Shown here one piece after another: positions 45,519 through 54,393 of a stretch of 64,000 nucleotides of DNA. Source of the stretch: Paenibacillus sp. (GTDB lineage: Bacteria; Bacillota; Bacilli; Paenibacillales; YIM-B00363); NCBI RefSeq assembly GCF_031177825.1, contig NZ_JAPSKE010000004.1, positions 1 to 64,000 on the forward strand, read 5' to 3'. Position 1 is the stretch's first letter. Each line of letters begins with the position of its first letter. Both the position numbers and the translations under genes were made by a program. The notes beneath the pieces were generated by a model. That model had not been told where the DNA came from, did no database searches, and saw only the letters and a program-made list of their open reading frames with translations.

Positions 45519-48500
45519 TTAGTCGTTCAGGCTCCGCCACCGCGCGATCAGCGTCTCCGCCGTTCGCCTCAAGTCCGTCTCCGCCCGAGGGGTGAGCGAG
45601 ACGCCCTGGGACGGCCGCTCCAAGTGTTTCATGAAATCTTCCAGATGCTTGGCGGCTTGATCGTAGCGTCCCTTCCCGAAGTGACCCTCCGCCGAATCCG
45701 TTCGATTTCGCAGCGCCGCGAGCAGCGGCCGATCCAGCTCGCCCGCGTCCGCGTACGCCTCCAGCTTCGTCCTCAGGCGCTCGAGGCTCGCCATCGGCTC
45801 CGACGCGAGCGTCAGGTCCCCGAACAACGCGGGATTTTTCCCGCTGCCGATTCCGCTCATGTACTCCAGCCAGCCGTGTCGTCCGGCGCCGTCGTCGTCG
45901 TTGACCAAAAACGAGAAGCCGATCAACGAATCCGGCGCCGCTTCGCCCGCCGGGAGCAGCTCCGACCACGGGATGCGAAGCTCGTATGTCGTCGTATCGC
46001 CCTCCCGTACGATCGCCGCCTCGCTGTTCGCCAGCGCCCCGACCGGACGTCCGGATACCGACGCCCAACGCCATTTCACAATCTCGCCCGTATCGGCGAG
46101 CGCGAACAACAATTCGCTGTAGCCCGCACTGCCGGGGCCGTCCCTCCGCGCCGGGTCGATCATGAATTGAATGCCGTCGCCCATCCAAGCCGCGCCGTCC
46201 GTCTGCCCTTGGCGATGGACGTCGTCGCGAACAGTCGCGGCGAGATAGAGGTGGTCGTCGTCCCACAGGACGGCGCCGGTCGCGCTCAGATCGTCGACGC
46301 CGCCCCACGGCGTCGAACCTCCGCTCACCTTCTTATACTGACTCTCCTGCTCGAGTCGGAACGTCATCGCGCCGCTCCACTCCTCGAGGCTGCCGTCGAG
46401 GACCGGCGGCGCCGGCGTCTTCGCCGCGGCCAAGAAGTTCGCGACCGCCTGAGCGGGAACCGTCGAGCCGTCGGCGAGCCTCGCCTCGATGCGCAGCGGC
46501 ACGGCGTGCGTCGGGGACAAGGCTTCCTTCGGCACCTCGACTGTCGCCCGCACGGTTTCGCCGGCAGCCGCCGCGAAGGGAGCCGGCGCCGAGACGAACG
46601 GGTCCGTCACGACGACCTCGCCTTCGACCGCGCCGCCGCTAATGTTCTCGATCTCCACTTCGAGCGCCCACCGCTCCCAATCGTTCGGCTCGACGAGCTT
46701 CGGCGTCGCCGCGTTCACGTTCACGAGCCGATCGAGATCGACGAACGAAGCGATCGAACAAGCTTGATTTTGCGCGTTCGGCGGGCACAAGAGCACTGCT
46801 TCTCCGCCTACGTCCTCATATCGATTTCTTCCTAGCTGCAGCTTCGTCAGCGTACTGCGGTCCACCGCGAAGCCCGAGTACGGCGTCCCCTGAATCGTAT
46901 TGCCGGACACCTCCAGATCGCCCTTGGCGCTCTGCAGCACCGTGATCGCTCCGTGATGATACGTAAGCGGACCGCTGTTCGTATTCGTCAACGTATTGCC
47001 GACGACCCGAACCTTCTCGTGATAAAACGCTTCGCTGGTGTAGTAAAGCAAGACGCCGGCCATATGCGTATCCGAAATATGGTTGTTCGCGATGTCGATA
47101 TGCTGGCCGCTCGCGATCGAGATGCCCGCATGATCGCGGGAGCCCTCGATGCGGTTGCCCTGCAAGCGAACGTATTGCGGCTCGCGCGCGATCGTGCCGA
47201 GCTTGTTCACGTGAATGCCGCTGTCCCGGGAGCCCGCGATCGTCGACCCTTCCACGAACACCTGCCGGCTGCCGACAATCTCGATACCGGCCGTGCCGGC
47301 ATTGTCTACGCGGCTGTCCCGCACGGCGACGCCCGTCGATGCGTCCACGAGCAAGCCCGGACCGCCCGAGTCGATCAAGCGAACGCGCTCGACCTCGATC
47401 CCCGCGCTGGCCGAGACGTCTAGCAGCGCCCGATTATGGCGTTGCGTCGGCGGATCGGCCAGCTCCAAGCGGAGACCGGATACCTTCACGTTGTCCGAAT
47501 CCACGATCCGAATCCCCTGATGATCCTCGGACCGGAAGCGCAAGACGGAGCTTTCCCCGTCGCCCCGGAGTTCGACATCGGCGCGACCGGCAATCAACAG
47601 ATGGTGCCGAATCGCTGTGAACGGGAACGACGAGCGTTCCGCGATCGGCTCCAAATTGTACGTGCCGGCCGGCACGTACAGCACGCCGCCGGACGACGGG
47701 ATCGCCTCCAGCGCGTCGTAGAACGCTTGCAGATCGTTGCCGGTGCCGTCGCCCTTCGCCCCGAACGCCTTGACGTCGACGATCGTCTCTGGCACGGCTA
47801 CGCTCGGCGCCGTCGCCCAGCCGGTCTCTTCCAGCGCGTTCTCCATCGCGTCGTATACGTCGACGAAGGACGGCGCTTCCGCCGTGACCTCGAAGCCTTC
47901 CTTGGCGGGAACCGTCGGCTGCGACACCAGGTTGCCGGCATACGCTTCGCCCGACAACGTCCCGCCGAAGAGCACGCTGTTCGCGTTCCCCAATAAACGA
48001 TTGTTCGCGATCTCCAGCCCTTGAATCGTAGCGTTGCCGTTGATTCGGATCGCGCTCCCCGCGGAGTCGGCGATGTCGTTGCCCCTTACGGCCAGATCGG
48101 TCGCCCGCAGCGCGGACCCCCATGCGCTGAACAAGATCCCGTTGCCCGGGTTGCCGTAGATGCGATTCCCCTCGATCGTCACCTCGTCCGCGAGGTTGTT
48201 CATCGCGACGGCCCCGCGGTACAAGTGGCTCTGATTGAAGTTGTTGTCCGCTCGATTGTTCTGATCGGAGCGAACGATCGTATTGTCCTTGATCGAGATG
48301 CGCTCCACCGGCACGCCGGTTTCGCCGGATTGCCCCAATGAGTTCGTGAAGACGCCCGCGAGCAGCGAGTTCTCGATCCAGTTCCCTTCGATGCGGTGCC
48401 CGATGCCGCCGGCGCTGACGCCCCGGCCCCACGTCGTGCGAACGATCGTGTTATGCAGCGCGAAGTTGTTTTCCGAGACGGGCCAACCGTTCGCGCCCGG

Positions 48501-50441
48501 CGCGTCGGAGACGAAGCCGATCGCGTCGTCATTGATATTTTCCGTATAATTATAAGCCGCTGTCGCATTCACGACGTTGGCGAAGTGAATGCCGTCCGCG
48601 CCCGTGTTCCGCACCTCGTTATCGACGGCCCAGACGTTCCTTGTGCCCTGCCAGAAGACGATGCCGATCGCGCCCTGGTCGATATGGAGGTCGATCGCTT
48701 GCAGGTTCTCTCCGCTTACCCCGAAATTATACGGTCCGTTGATCGAACGCATATCCATCCGAGGCGACCAGGACGTGCCGAAGCTGCGGAACGACACGTT
48801 CTTTCCGTCGATCCGCCAACCGTACGGACGGCCGTTGTAAACGCCGTTCGAGGTGTGATAGAGACGCCCTTCCGGGAGCGCCGCGAGGCCCGGATTCCGG
48901 AACACGATCGTGGTCGCTTCGCCGTCCCCGACGAAGTGGACGTTTTCCAGCGCCCGCTCGCCGGTCCGATCCCAGAATCGGCGGTCCGCCGGCGTCGCGT
49001 CCGGCGCCGGCGGCGCTGCGAAATAATAACGTCCCGCAGGCATATAGACGATGCCGCCCCCGACTTCTTCGAGCGCGGCGATCGCCCGATCGAACGCCTC
49101 GCGGTCGTTCGTCTCGCCGTCGCCCGCCGCCCCGAACTTCGTCACGTCGGCGACGTACATGGACGCGTAATCGATGCGCGGCATCGTCTCCAATCCCGGA
49201 CGCGCATAGAAGCTATCCGGCAGATTCGATACGGTGCCGCGCGGCAACGAGCCCGTGGAGCCACCGTCGGCGACTTCCGCGAGGAAGTAGGGGCGGAGCT
49301 CCGGCTCGAGCGCATCGTCGGAGCGGAAGCGCACCAGCGTATCGGCCGCGCTGTCGTCCGTCATGCGGAACGACGCGGTCGGCGCTCCGGCTTCGACTCG
49401 GTCTTGAACGTAAGACGAGACGTCGAATCGGTACCAGCCGGCTTCGCGCACGACGGCCGTATCCAGGACGACACCCGCTTCCGCAGGCGCGTTATTATAA
49501 GTGATCTCCGTCTCTTCCCACGCGGCGTCCTCGAGGCCGCGAACCGTAATCGGAACGTCCTTGCCCAGCGAGACCGGCAAATAGACGGCAAGCGTGACGG
49601 TTCCGATGTTTTCGGCAGCGCCGGACAGCGAACCGAAGTCCGCCTTCAGGTACGCCTCCCGATGCGTCGGCTTATCGGTTGCGCCGTTCTTCAAGAAGTG
49701 CTTGATCGCGAATTCCGTCCCGCCCGCGACGAGCGACTCCTGATTGACGTCCGCTTGCGCCCCGCCCTGCGTATTCACCGCGGCGGCGACCGGAATGACG
49801 ACAGGCTCCTCCTCGCCAGGCTCCTCGCCGGGTCCGCCGGAAGGCGTATACGTAATAACGGGATCCCAATTCGTATGATCGTTGTTGAGCGTAACGTTCT
49901 TCTGCACGACGAAGGCAATAACGTCGCCAGGCGCGACCCCCACCGTGTCGACACCCGTCGGCGTCGTGGGCTCCGTCGTCGTCAGATGCGCGCTCCACAG
50001 CGGCGCGTCGTTCTTCCGCACGGAGACGAGTACGCCGTCGCCGAGGTTGTCGCCCTTGCGAACGGCGCCGCCGATTGCGATCGTTCCGCTGCCCGGCGCC
50101 GTCCACGCGCGCACGACGTCGTCGGACGCGCCCGGGTGCATCGCCGTCGCCGAGATCCACGGCGTGTTCGTCGTCGCGTCCTTCCACCGCGGGACGATCG
50201 GATTGCCGGTCGGCGTCTCGACGAACACCAGATCGGACAGGGCGCCGCCTCGGTGCTTCCAGTAATGCCAGCCGTTCCCGCCCTGCGTGCCAGAGAATCC
50301 TGCGGACGCCCGGTACGTTACCGGCTCGGGCGCCGAACCCTCGCCCGTCGAAGCCGTCGCCGCTCCGGCGCCGGGAACCGCCGCGCCTCCGAAGAGGGAG
50401 AGCGCGAGCAACAGAGCCAATGAACTTTTCCTTTTCCGCAT
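45519..50441 (-). CDS. Giant secreted double beta-helix polysaccharide-degrading protein (1640 aa)
   Basis: Signal peptide 1-27 (ending GAGA), then a jelly-roll, a DNRLRE/CBM96-like module (about 235-390; AWEETEITYNNAP), a first Pectate_lyase_3 beta-helix (about 425-830; KFGAAGDGETNDREAFDRAI), a second one (about 875-1230; VKAFGAKGDGTGNDLQAFYD with NosD-like repeats), a linking domain, and a C-terminal CBM9-like module (about 1335-1530; VLDGSLEEWSGAMTFRL, MGDGIQFMIDPARR). Two beta-helices in one chain are uncommon. It is expected to bind and cleave an acidic polysaccharide outside the cell. It lies between the binding-protein gene and the heparinase gene. Confidence 0.88.
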   Translation of the reverse strand: MRKRKSSLALLLALSLFGGAAVPGAGAATASTGEGSAPEPVTYRASAGFSGTQGGNGWHYWKHRGGALSDLVFVETPTGNPIVPRWKDATTNTPWISATAMHPGASDDVVRAWTAPGSGTIAIGGAVRKGDNLGDGVLVSVRKNDAPLWSAHLTTTEPTTPTGVDTVGVAPGDVIAFVVQKNVTLNNDHTNWDPVITYTPSGGPGEEPGEEEPVVIPVAAAVNTQGGAQADVNQESLVAGGTEFAIKHFLKNGATDKPTHREAYLKADFGSLSGAAENIGTVTLAVYLPVSLGKDVPITVRGLEDAAWEETEITYNNAPAEAGVVLDTAVVREAGWYRFDVSSYVQDRVEAGAPTASFRMTDDSAADTLVRFRSDDALEPELRPYFLAEVADGGSTGSLPRGTVSNLPDSFYARPGLETMPRIDYASMYVADVTKFGAAGDGETNDREAFDRAIAALEEVGGGIVYMPAGRYYFAAPPAPDATPADRRFWDRTGERALENVHFVGDGEATTIVFRNPGLAALPEGRLYHTSNGVYNGRPYGWRIDGKNVSFRSFGTSWSPRMDMRSINGPYNFGVSGENLQAIDLHIDQGAIGIVFWQGTRNVWAVDNEVRNTGADGIHFANVVNATAAYNYTENINDDAIGFVSDAPGANGWPVSENNFALHNTIVRTTWGRGVSAGGIGHRIEGNWIENSLLAGVFTNSLGQSGETGVPVERISIKDNTIVRSDQNNRADNNFNQSHLYRGAVAMNNLADEVTIEGNRIYGNPGNGILFSAWGSALRATDLAVRGNDIADSAGSAIRINGNATIQGLEIANNRLLGNANSVLFGGTLSGEAYAGNLVSQPTVPAKEGFEVTAEAPSFVDVYDAMENALEETGWATAPSVAVPETIVDVKAFGAKGDGTGNDLQAFYDALEAIPSSGGVLYVPAGTYNLEPIAERSSFPFTAIRHHLLIAGRADVELRGDGESSVLRFRSEDHQGIRIVDSDNVKVSGLRLELADPPTQRHNRALLDVSASAGIEVERVRLIDSGGPGLLVDASTGVAVRDSRVDNAGTAGIEIVGSRQVFVEGSTIAGSRDSGIHVNKLGTIAREPQYVRLQGNRIEGSRDHAGISIASGQHIDIANNHISDTHMAGVLLYYTSEAFYHEKVRVVGNTLTNTNSGPLTYHHGAITVLQSAKGDLEVSGNTIQGTPYSGFAVDRSTLTKLQLGRNRYEDVGGEAVLLCPPNAQNQACSIASFVDLDRLVNVNAATPKLVEPNDWERWALEVEIENISGGAVEGEVVVTDPFVSAPAPFAAAAGETVRATVEVPKEALSPTHAVPLRIEARLADGSTVPAQAVANFLAAAKTPAPPVLDGSLEEWSGAMTFRLEQESQYKKVSGGSTPWGGVDDLSATGAVLWDDDHLYLAATVRDDVHRQGQTDGAAWMGDGIQFMIDPARRDGPGSAGYSELLFALADTGEIVKWRWASVSGRPVGALANSEAAIVREGDTTTYELRIPWSELLPAGEAAPDSLIGFSFLVNDDDGAGRHGWLEYMSGIGSGKNPALFGDLTLASEPMASLERLRTKLEAYADAGELDRPLLAALRNRTDSAEGHFGKGRYDQAAKHLEDFMKHLERPSQGVSLTPRAETDLRRTAETLIARWRSLND

Positions 50442-50524
50442 TATGTAACCCCTTTCAAATCAAGTTATAAAGCCGTCGGACCGCGGGCGGAGCCGATGCC
50501 CCGCCGCTCGCCCGACGCGGTGCC

Positions 50525-52171
50525 TTACTCGAACTTCATCTGATACAGGTCTTCCATGAACAACCAGCTGTCCTTGTTCTCCTGGTACCAGTTCTTATAC
50601 CATTCTTCGAGCTTCTTGCCGCCCGCCGCATCCCATGCGCTGATAACGTCGGCGACGCCTTGATCGACCGTATACGAGTTACCGCTGACGACCGTCTTCG
50701 CCATAATTTCGTTCATCGTGTTCCAGCCGTCGTTGAAGATCGTGTTGAGGTCCTTGTCGAGCGCCGGACGGAACTTCGCGTGCGTGAAGCCCGGATGCGG
50801 ACGATTCGGATCCAAGTAGAGCTTCGTCGCTTCTTCGGCGATCGCGATCCATTCCTGGTCGATCGGATTCTCCGACTCGAGGGAACGATCGTTCACGGCG
50901 CAAGTTTGCAGCAGGTACGTAGGCATGAACATCCGATAGTCGTTCGTATAGCCCATTTCGGCTTTATTCTTGTCGCGGTCGATCGGCTGCGGACAGCCGC
51001 TCGCGGATTCGTTGTAGTGGACGCCTTTCTCGCCGTACGCGAAATGCTTGACCGTGGACTCGGACACCATGAAGTCGATATATTTCATGACCGCGGCCGG
51101 ATCCTTCGCTTTCGCGTTCACCGAACCCGTCAGTTGGAACGGCGGGTTGAAGTCCGGACCGAACTGTCCGAATTCCGACGCCGGGAACGGCATCGCCACG
51201 ATTTCGGCGCCGGGCACGCTACTCTTCAGCGTATCGTAGTTTTTGCTGATGACGGAAGCGTACGCCAAGTAGATGCCGAGCTTGCCGCTCGCGAAGTCCT
51301 GCTCCGCCTTCTGGCCGTTCGTGTCCGTGAGGAAGTCCTTATCCACGATGTTGTTCTCGAACAGGCGGCGCTTGAACTCGTACGCCGGCTTCATCCGGTC
51401 GAACTGGCGAATCAATTCGCCGTCTTGGAGGATGAACATCTCGTTCTGGAACATCGCGTCCACGTAATAGGTCGCGAATTGGCTCAGGTTGATGCCGAAC
51501 GTATCCTTCGTTCCGTTGCCGTCCGGGTCTCCGTTCGCGAACGAGTCGGCGACTTGATACAGCTCCTCGACCGTCTTCGGCACTTGGAGACCCAGCTTAT
51601 CCAACCAGTCCTTCCGGATGACCATCATGCCGAGAATTTCCGGCTTCATGATGCGAGCGACCTCGTACATCTTGCCGTCCGGCTTCGTCGCCAGCTTCTT
51701 GAGCTCCGGGAATTTCTCGAGCAGCTTCTTGTATTCCGTGCTGTGCTCCGCGATCAAGTCGTCCAGCGGGAGCAGCTGCTTTTGGGCCCACAAGGTGTTG
51801 ACGAAAGCGTTGTCATACTCGAGAACGAGATCCGGCGCCTCTCCGGACGCGAAGAGCATGCTGTACTTCTGCTGCGATTCGTTCCGCGGAATCGGCACGA
51901 ATTCGACGTCGACCGGGCCGTTCTCGTTGATCCAACGCGTCCAGCGGTTATCGGAATACGTTCCTTCTTCCTTCGGAATTTGCCCGCGGTCGTAGATCGA
52001 AACCGAAATTTTCCCTCTCGCTTCCGGCGCCTCTCCTCCGGTTGACGGCGTTTCCGCCGCCGGCTCGCTCTTCGGTTCGTTCGCCGCGCTGCCGCAAGCC
52101 GCCAAAATCGACAATGTCATGACCGCCGCCGTCGACAGCGCGACCGTCTTCTTCATCCGATGCTTCTCCAT
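50525..52171 (-). CDS. Extracellular solute-binding lipoprotein (LplA type)
   Basis: 548 residues from ATG 52171 (GGGAGG eight bases upstream). Lipobox LAAC at about 25-28. Body of cluster-F type: VIRKDWLDKLGLQVPKTVEE, DPDGNGTKDTFGINLSQFA (calcium-loop-like DxDGNG), NPIDQEWIAIAEEATKLYLD. This family carries oligosaccharides, for example rhamnogalacturonan or glycosaminoglycan fragments; the lyase and GH88 neighbours point to unsaturated uronyl oligosaccharides. It is followed by the giant beta-helix gene. Confidence 0.93.
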   Translation of the reverse strand: MEKHRMKKTVALSTAAVMTLSILAACGSAANEPKSEPAAETPSTGGEAPEARGKISVSIYDRGQIPKEEGTYSDNRWTRWINENGPVDVEFVPIPRNESQQKYSMLFASGEAPDLVLEYDNAFVNTLWAQKQLLPLDDLIAEHSTEYKKLLEKFPELKKLATKPDGKMYEVARIMKPEILGMMVIRKDWLDKLGLQVPKTVEELYQVADSFANGDPDGNGTKDTFGINLSQFATYYVDAMFQNEMFILQDGELIRQFDRMKPAYEFKRRLFENNIVDKDFLTDTNGQKAEQDFASGKLGIYLAYASVISKNYDTLKSSVPGAEIVAMPFPASEFGQFGPDFNPPFQLTGSVNAKAKDPAAVMKYIDFMVSESTVKHFAYGEKGVHYNESASGCPQPIDRDKNKAEMGYTNDYRMFMPTYLLQTCAVNDRSLESENPIDQEWIAIAEEATKLYLDPNRPHPGFTHAKFRPALDKDLNTIFNDGWNTMNEIMAKTVVSGNSYTVDQGVADVISAWDAAGGKKLEEWYKNWYQENKDSWLFMEDLYQMKFE

Positions 52172-52292
52172 GCGTAAAGCCTCCCTTTTTTCGTCCGTTC
52201 GTTGGTTTGCATAGGTTGCAATAAGCTTATCATGTCCATCCGCAAGCTTCAGCCGAGCCGGCATTCCCCCTTTCCCTGCATCTTCTTTCGCG

Positions 52293-53168
52293 CTAGCCTT
52301 TGATCGAGCCGATGAGCGCGCCCTTCACGAAATATTTTTGCAAGAACGGATACACGATCAGCATCGGCACGACCATGACGAGCACGCCCGCCGACTTGAT
52401 CGACTCCGGCGTGAGCTGCGTGAACGCCTCCGGATCGAGCTGCGCCATCTCCGCGAGCAGCGATTGGCTTTGAATCATGTTTTGCACGAGCACGGACAGG
52501 TTGAATTTCGTCGAATCGTTGATGTACATCAAGACGTTGAAGAACGAATTCCAATGGTTGACCCCATAGAACAGCGACACGGTCGCGATCGCCGGCAAAG
52601 ATAACGGCAGCACGATCTGGCCGATGATGCGCCATTCCCCGCAGCCGTCGATGCGCGCGGCCTCTTCGAGCTCCTCCGGAATGTTTTCGAAGAACGACCG
52701 CAAAATCAGCATATTGTAGGCGCTGACGAGACCGGGCAGCCACAGCGCGCCGTACGTGTTAACGAGGCCCAGCGTCTTGGCGAGCATATAGTTCGGAATG
52801 AGCCCGGCCGTGAACAGCATCGTAAATACGATCGCCAGCGTCAGGCCCCTCCGCGCATAGAAATGTTTCTTCGCGAGCGGATACGCCGCCAACACCGTAA
52901 ACACCATATTCAGCGCCGTCCCGACGACCGTAATCACAAGGCTGTTCCGGAGCGCGTTCATGATGTCCGTCCCTTGGATTAGCTTTCTATAAGCCTCCCA
53001 TGTCGGATCGACCGGCCAGAGCCCGACTTTCCCGAGCGTGATCGCCTCGCCGCTGCTGAGGCTCAGCGCGACGAGATGGATCAACGGGAGCAGGCAGCTG
53101 AGCGCTGCCAACGACAAGATGACATAATTGACGCCGTAAAATACCTTTTCGCCCCAAGTCTGCTTCAT
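52293..53168 (-). CDS. Carbohydrate ABC permease, LplC/YtcP type
   Basis: 291 residues, six membrane segments; EAA loop LEEAARIDGCGEWRIIGQIV; ending FVKGALIGSIKG as in LplC relatives. ATG 53168 has GTAGGGGG six bases upstream. Ten bases separate it from the LplB-type partner upstream. No ATPase gene adjoins, so a shared MsmK-like ATPase is presumed. Confidence 0.93.
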   Translation of the reverse strand: MKQTWGEKVFYGVNYVILSLAALSCLLPLIHLVALSLSSGEAITLGKVGLWPVDPTWEAYRKLIQGTDIMNALRNSLVITVVGTALNMVFTVLAAYPLAKKHFYARRGLTLAIVFTMLFTAGLIPNYMLAKTLGLVNTYGALWLPGLVSAYNMLILRSFFENIPEELEEAARIDGCGEWRIIGQIVLPLSLPAIATVSLFYGVNHWNSFFNVLMYINDSTKFNLSVLVQNMIQSQSLLAEMAQLDPEAFTQLTPESIKSAGVLVMVVPMLIVYPFLQKYFVKGALIGSIKG

Positions 53169-53178
53169 GCCCATCCCC

Positions 53179-54132
53179 CTACCACAAGCCTCTGTCGAAT
53201 TTCCGTGCGATTTGATTCACCGTCAGCACCAGGACGAGTCCGATCAGCGATTCGAACAGCCCCATGGCCGTCGCGTTGCTGAATTGCCCCGCGCCGAGGC
53301 CGACCTTGAAGTTCCACGTGCTGATGACCTCGCCGACGTTGACGATAACCGGATTTTGCAGCACATACACCTGATCGAAGCCCACGTCCATGACGTTGCC
53401 GATGTTCAGAATAAACATCAGCACGATCGTCGGCTGGATGCCCGGAATCGTAATGTTCCAGAGCTGCTTCCACTTGCTCGCGCCGTCCATGCCCGCCGCT
53501 TCGTACAGACTCGGGTCGATCGACGTCAGCGCCGCCAGGTAGATGATCGCCGCCCACCCGGCTCCCTTCCAGATGCTGGACCCGACGAAGATGGCGATCC
53601 AGGACGTCTCGTGAAACAGGAACGGGAACTTCTGTCCGGTCAGCGCCTGCAGCGCGTTGTTGACGAATCCGCTCTCCAGCGCGAACACCATCAGCACCAG
53701 TCCGCCGACGATGACCCAGTTCAGGAAGTGAGGGAGAAACACCAACGTCTGCACCCACTTCTTGAACCACGCCCGCCGCACTTCGTTCAGCAGAATCGCC
53801 AGCACGATCGGGAACGGGAAGCCGACGAACACCGTCAGCGCGCTAAGCGTGAGCGTATTGCGAATAATGTTGAGCGTCTTCGGATTGTTGAACAAGTACT
53901 CGTAATTCGCGAAGCCGACCCACGGACTTCCCCAGATGCCGTCCGCGAAGTTATAGTCCTTGAACGCGATCGCGAGACCCAGCATCGGCGCGTACTTGAA
54001 CAATAGGAAGAACGCGGCGACCGGCAGGAACATCACGAGGAGCGGCTTATTCTGATTCCATTTTCTTCTGCGATGCAGCGACGCGTTCCGAAGAACGCCC
54101 CCGTCCGCGGAAACTTTCCCCATAGTTTGCAT
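53179..54132 (-). CDS. Carbohydrate ABC permease, LplB type
   Basis: 317 residues. VMFLPVAAFFLLFKYAPMLG begins TM1, as in LplB; the EAA loop is YEAAGMDGASKWKQLWNITI. First gene of the transporter set downstream of the sensor-type AraC gene; a sigma-A-like promoter lies about 70 bases upstream. Forms the channel with the next gene's product. Confidence 0.93.
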   Translation of the reverse strand: MQTMGKVSADGGVLRNASLHRRRKWNQNKPLLVMFLPVAAFFLLFKYAPMLGLAIAFKDYNFADGIWGSPWVGFANYEYLFNNPKTLNIIRNTLTLSALTVFVGFPFPIVLAILLNEVRRAWFKKWVQTLVFLPHFLNWVIVGGLVLMVFALESGFVNNALQALTGQKFPFLFHETSWIAIFVGSSIWKGAGWAAIIYLAALTSIDPSLYEAAGMDGASKWKQLWNITIPGIQPTIVLMFILNIGNVMDVGFDQVYVLQNPVIVNVGEVISTWNFKVGLGAGQFSNATAMGLFESLIGLVLVLTVNQIARKFDRGLW

Positions 54133-54200
54133 ACGTCCACCTCTGGTTGATTGTAAGCCGTCCGATCCGCCCGCCGAGCAGCGTCCGTTCGACTGCCCCC

Positions 54201-54230
54201 ACTGTACTCGATGTTTCGTTCAGGAGACAA
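54201..54230 (-). promoter_or_regulatory. Candidate promoter of the polysaccharide-utilisation operon
   Basis: On the minus strand TTGTCT (54225-54230) and TACAGT (54201-54206) are 18 bases apart, fair matches to sigma-A -35 and -10. The gene start is 69 bases downstream. The long leader and imperfect boxes suit activation by the neighbouring AraC protein. Confidence 0.35.
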
Positions 54231-54339
54231 TTCTCAGTTTTGAACCCCCTAACACATTTTGCGAAAATGGCTCCTCCGCCCGCCCCGATGGCCGCTAACA
54301 GATTTTGAGCGCCCCGCATTTCTTGCAGAGCGCGCCAAA

Positions 54340-54370
54340 AGGGCCCGCGGACTTTACGTCCGCGGGCCCT
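54340..54370 (-). terminator. Terminator after the sensor-type AraC gene
   Basis: AGGGCCCGCGGAC and GTCCGCGGGCCCT are perfect 13-bp arms around TTTAC; TTTT follows on the minus strand. It separates the regulator from the transporter operon, which therefore needs its own promoter. Confidence 0.88.
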
Positions 54371-54393
54371 GCCCGATGCATCGTTCACGTCGC

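Noticed and set aside
45328-46835. Long overlapping frames on both strands at the 3' end of the beta-helix gene
   Set aside because: Both are shadows of the beta-helix gene; compositions dominated by Arg, no start signals.
48396-50423. Plus-strand open frame of 675 codons
   Set aside because: It is antisense to the giant beta-helix gene; Arg-rich, no domain, no ribosome site. It is open only because of GC-rich codon use opposite.
50660-52045. Plus-strand open frame of 461 codons
   Set aside because: Antisense to the binding-protein gene, Arg/Val/Leu-biased composition, no family resemblance.
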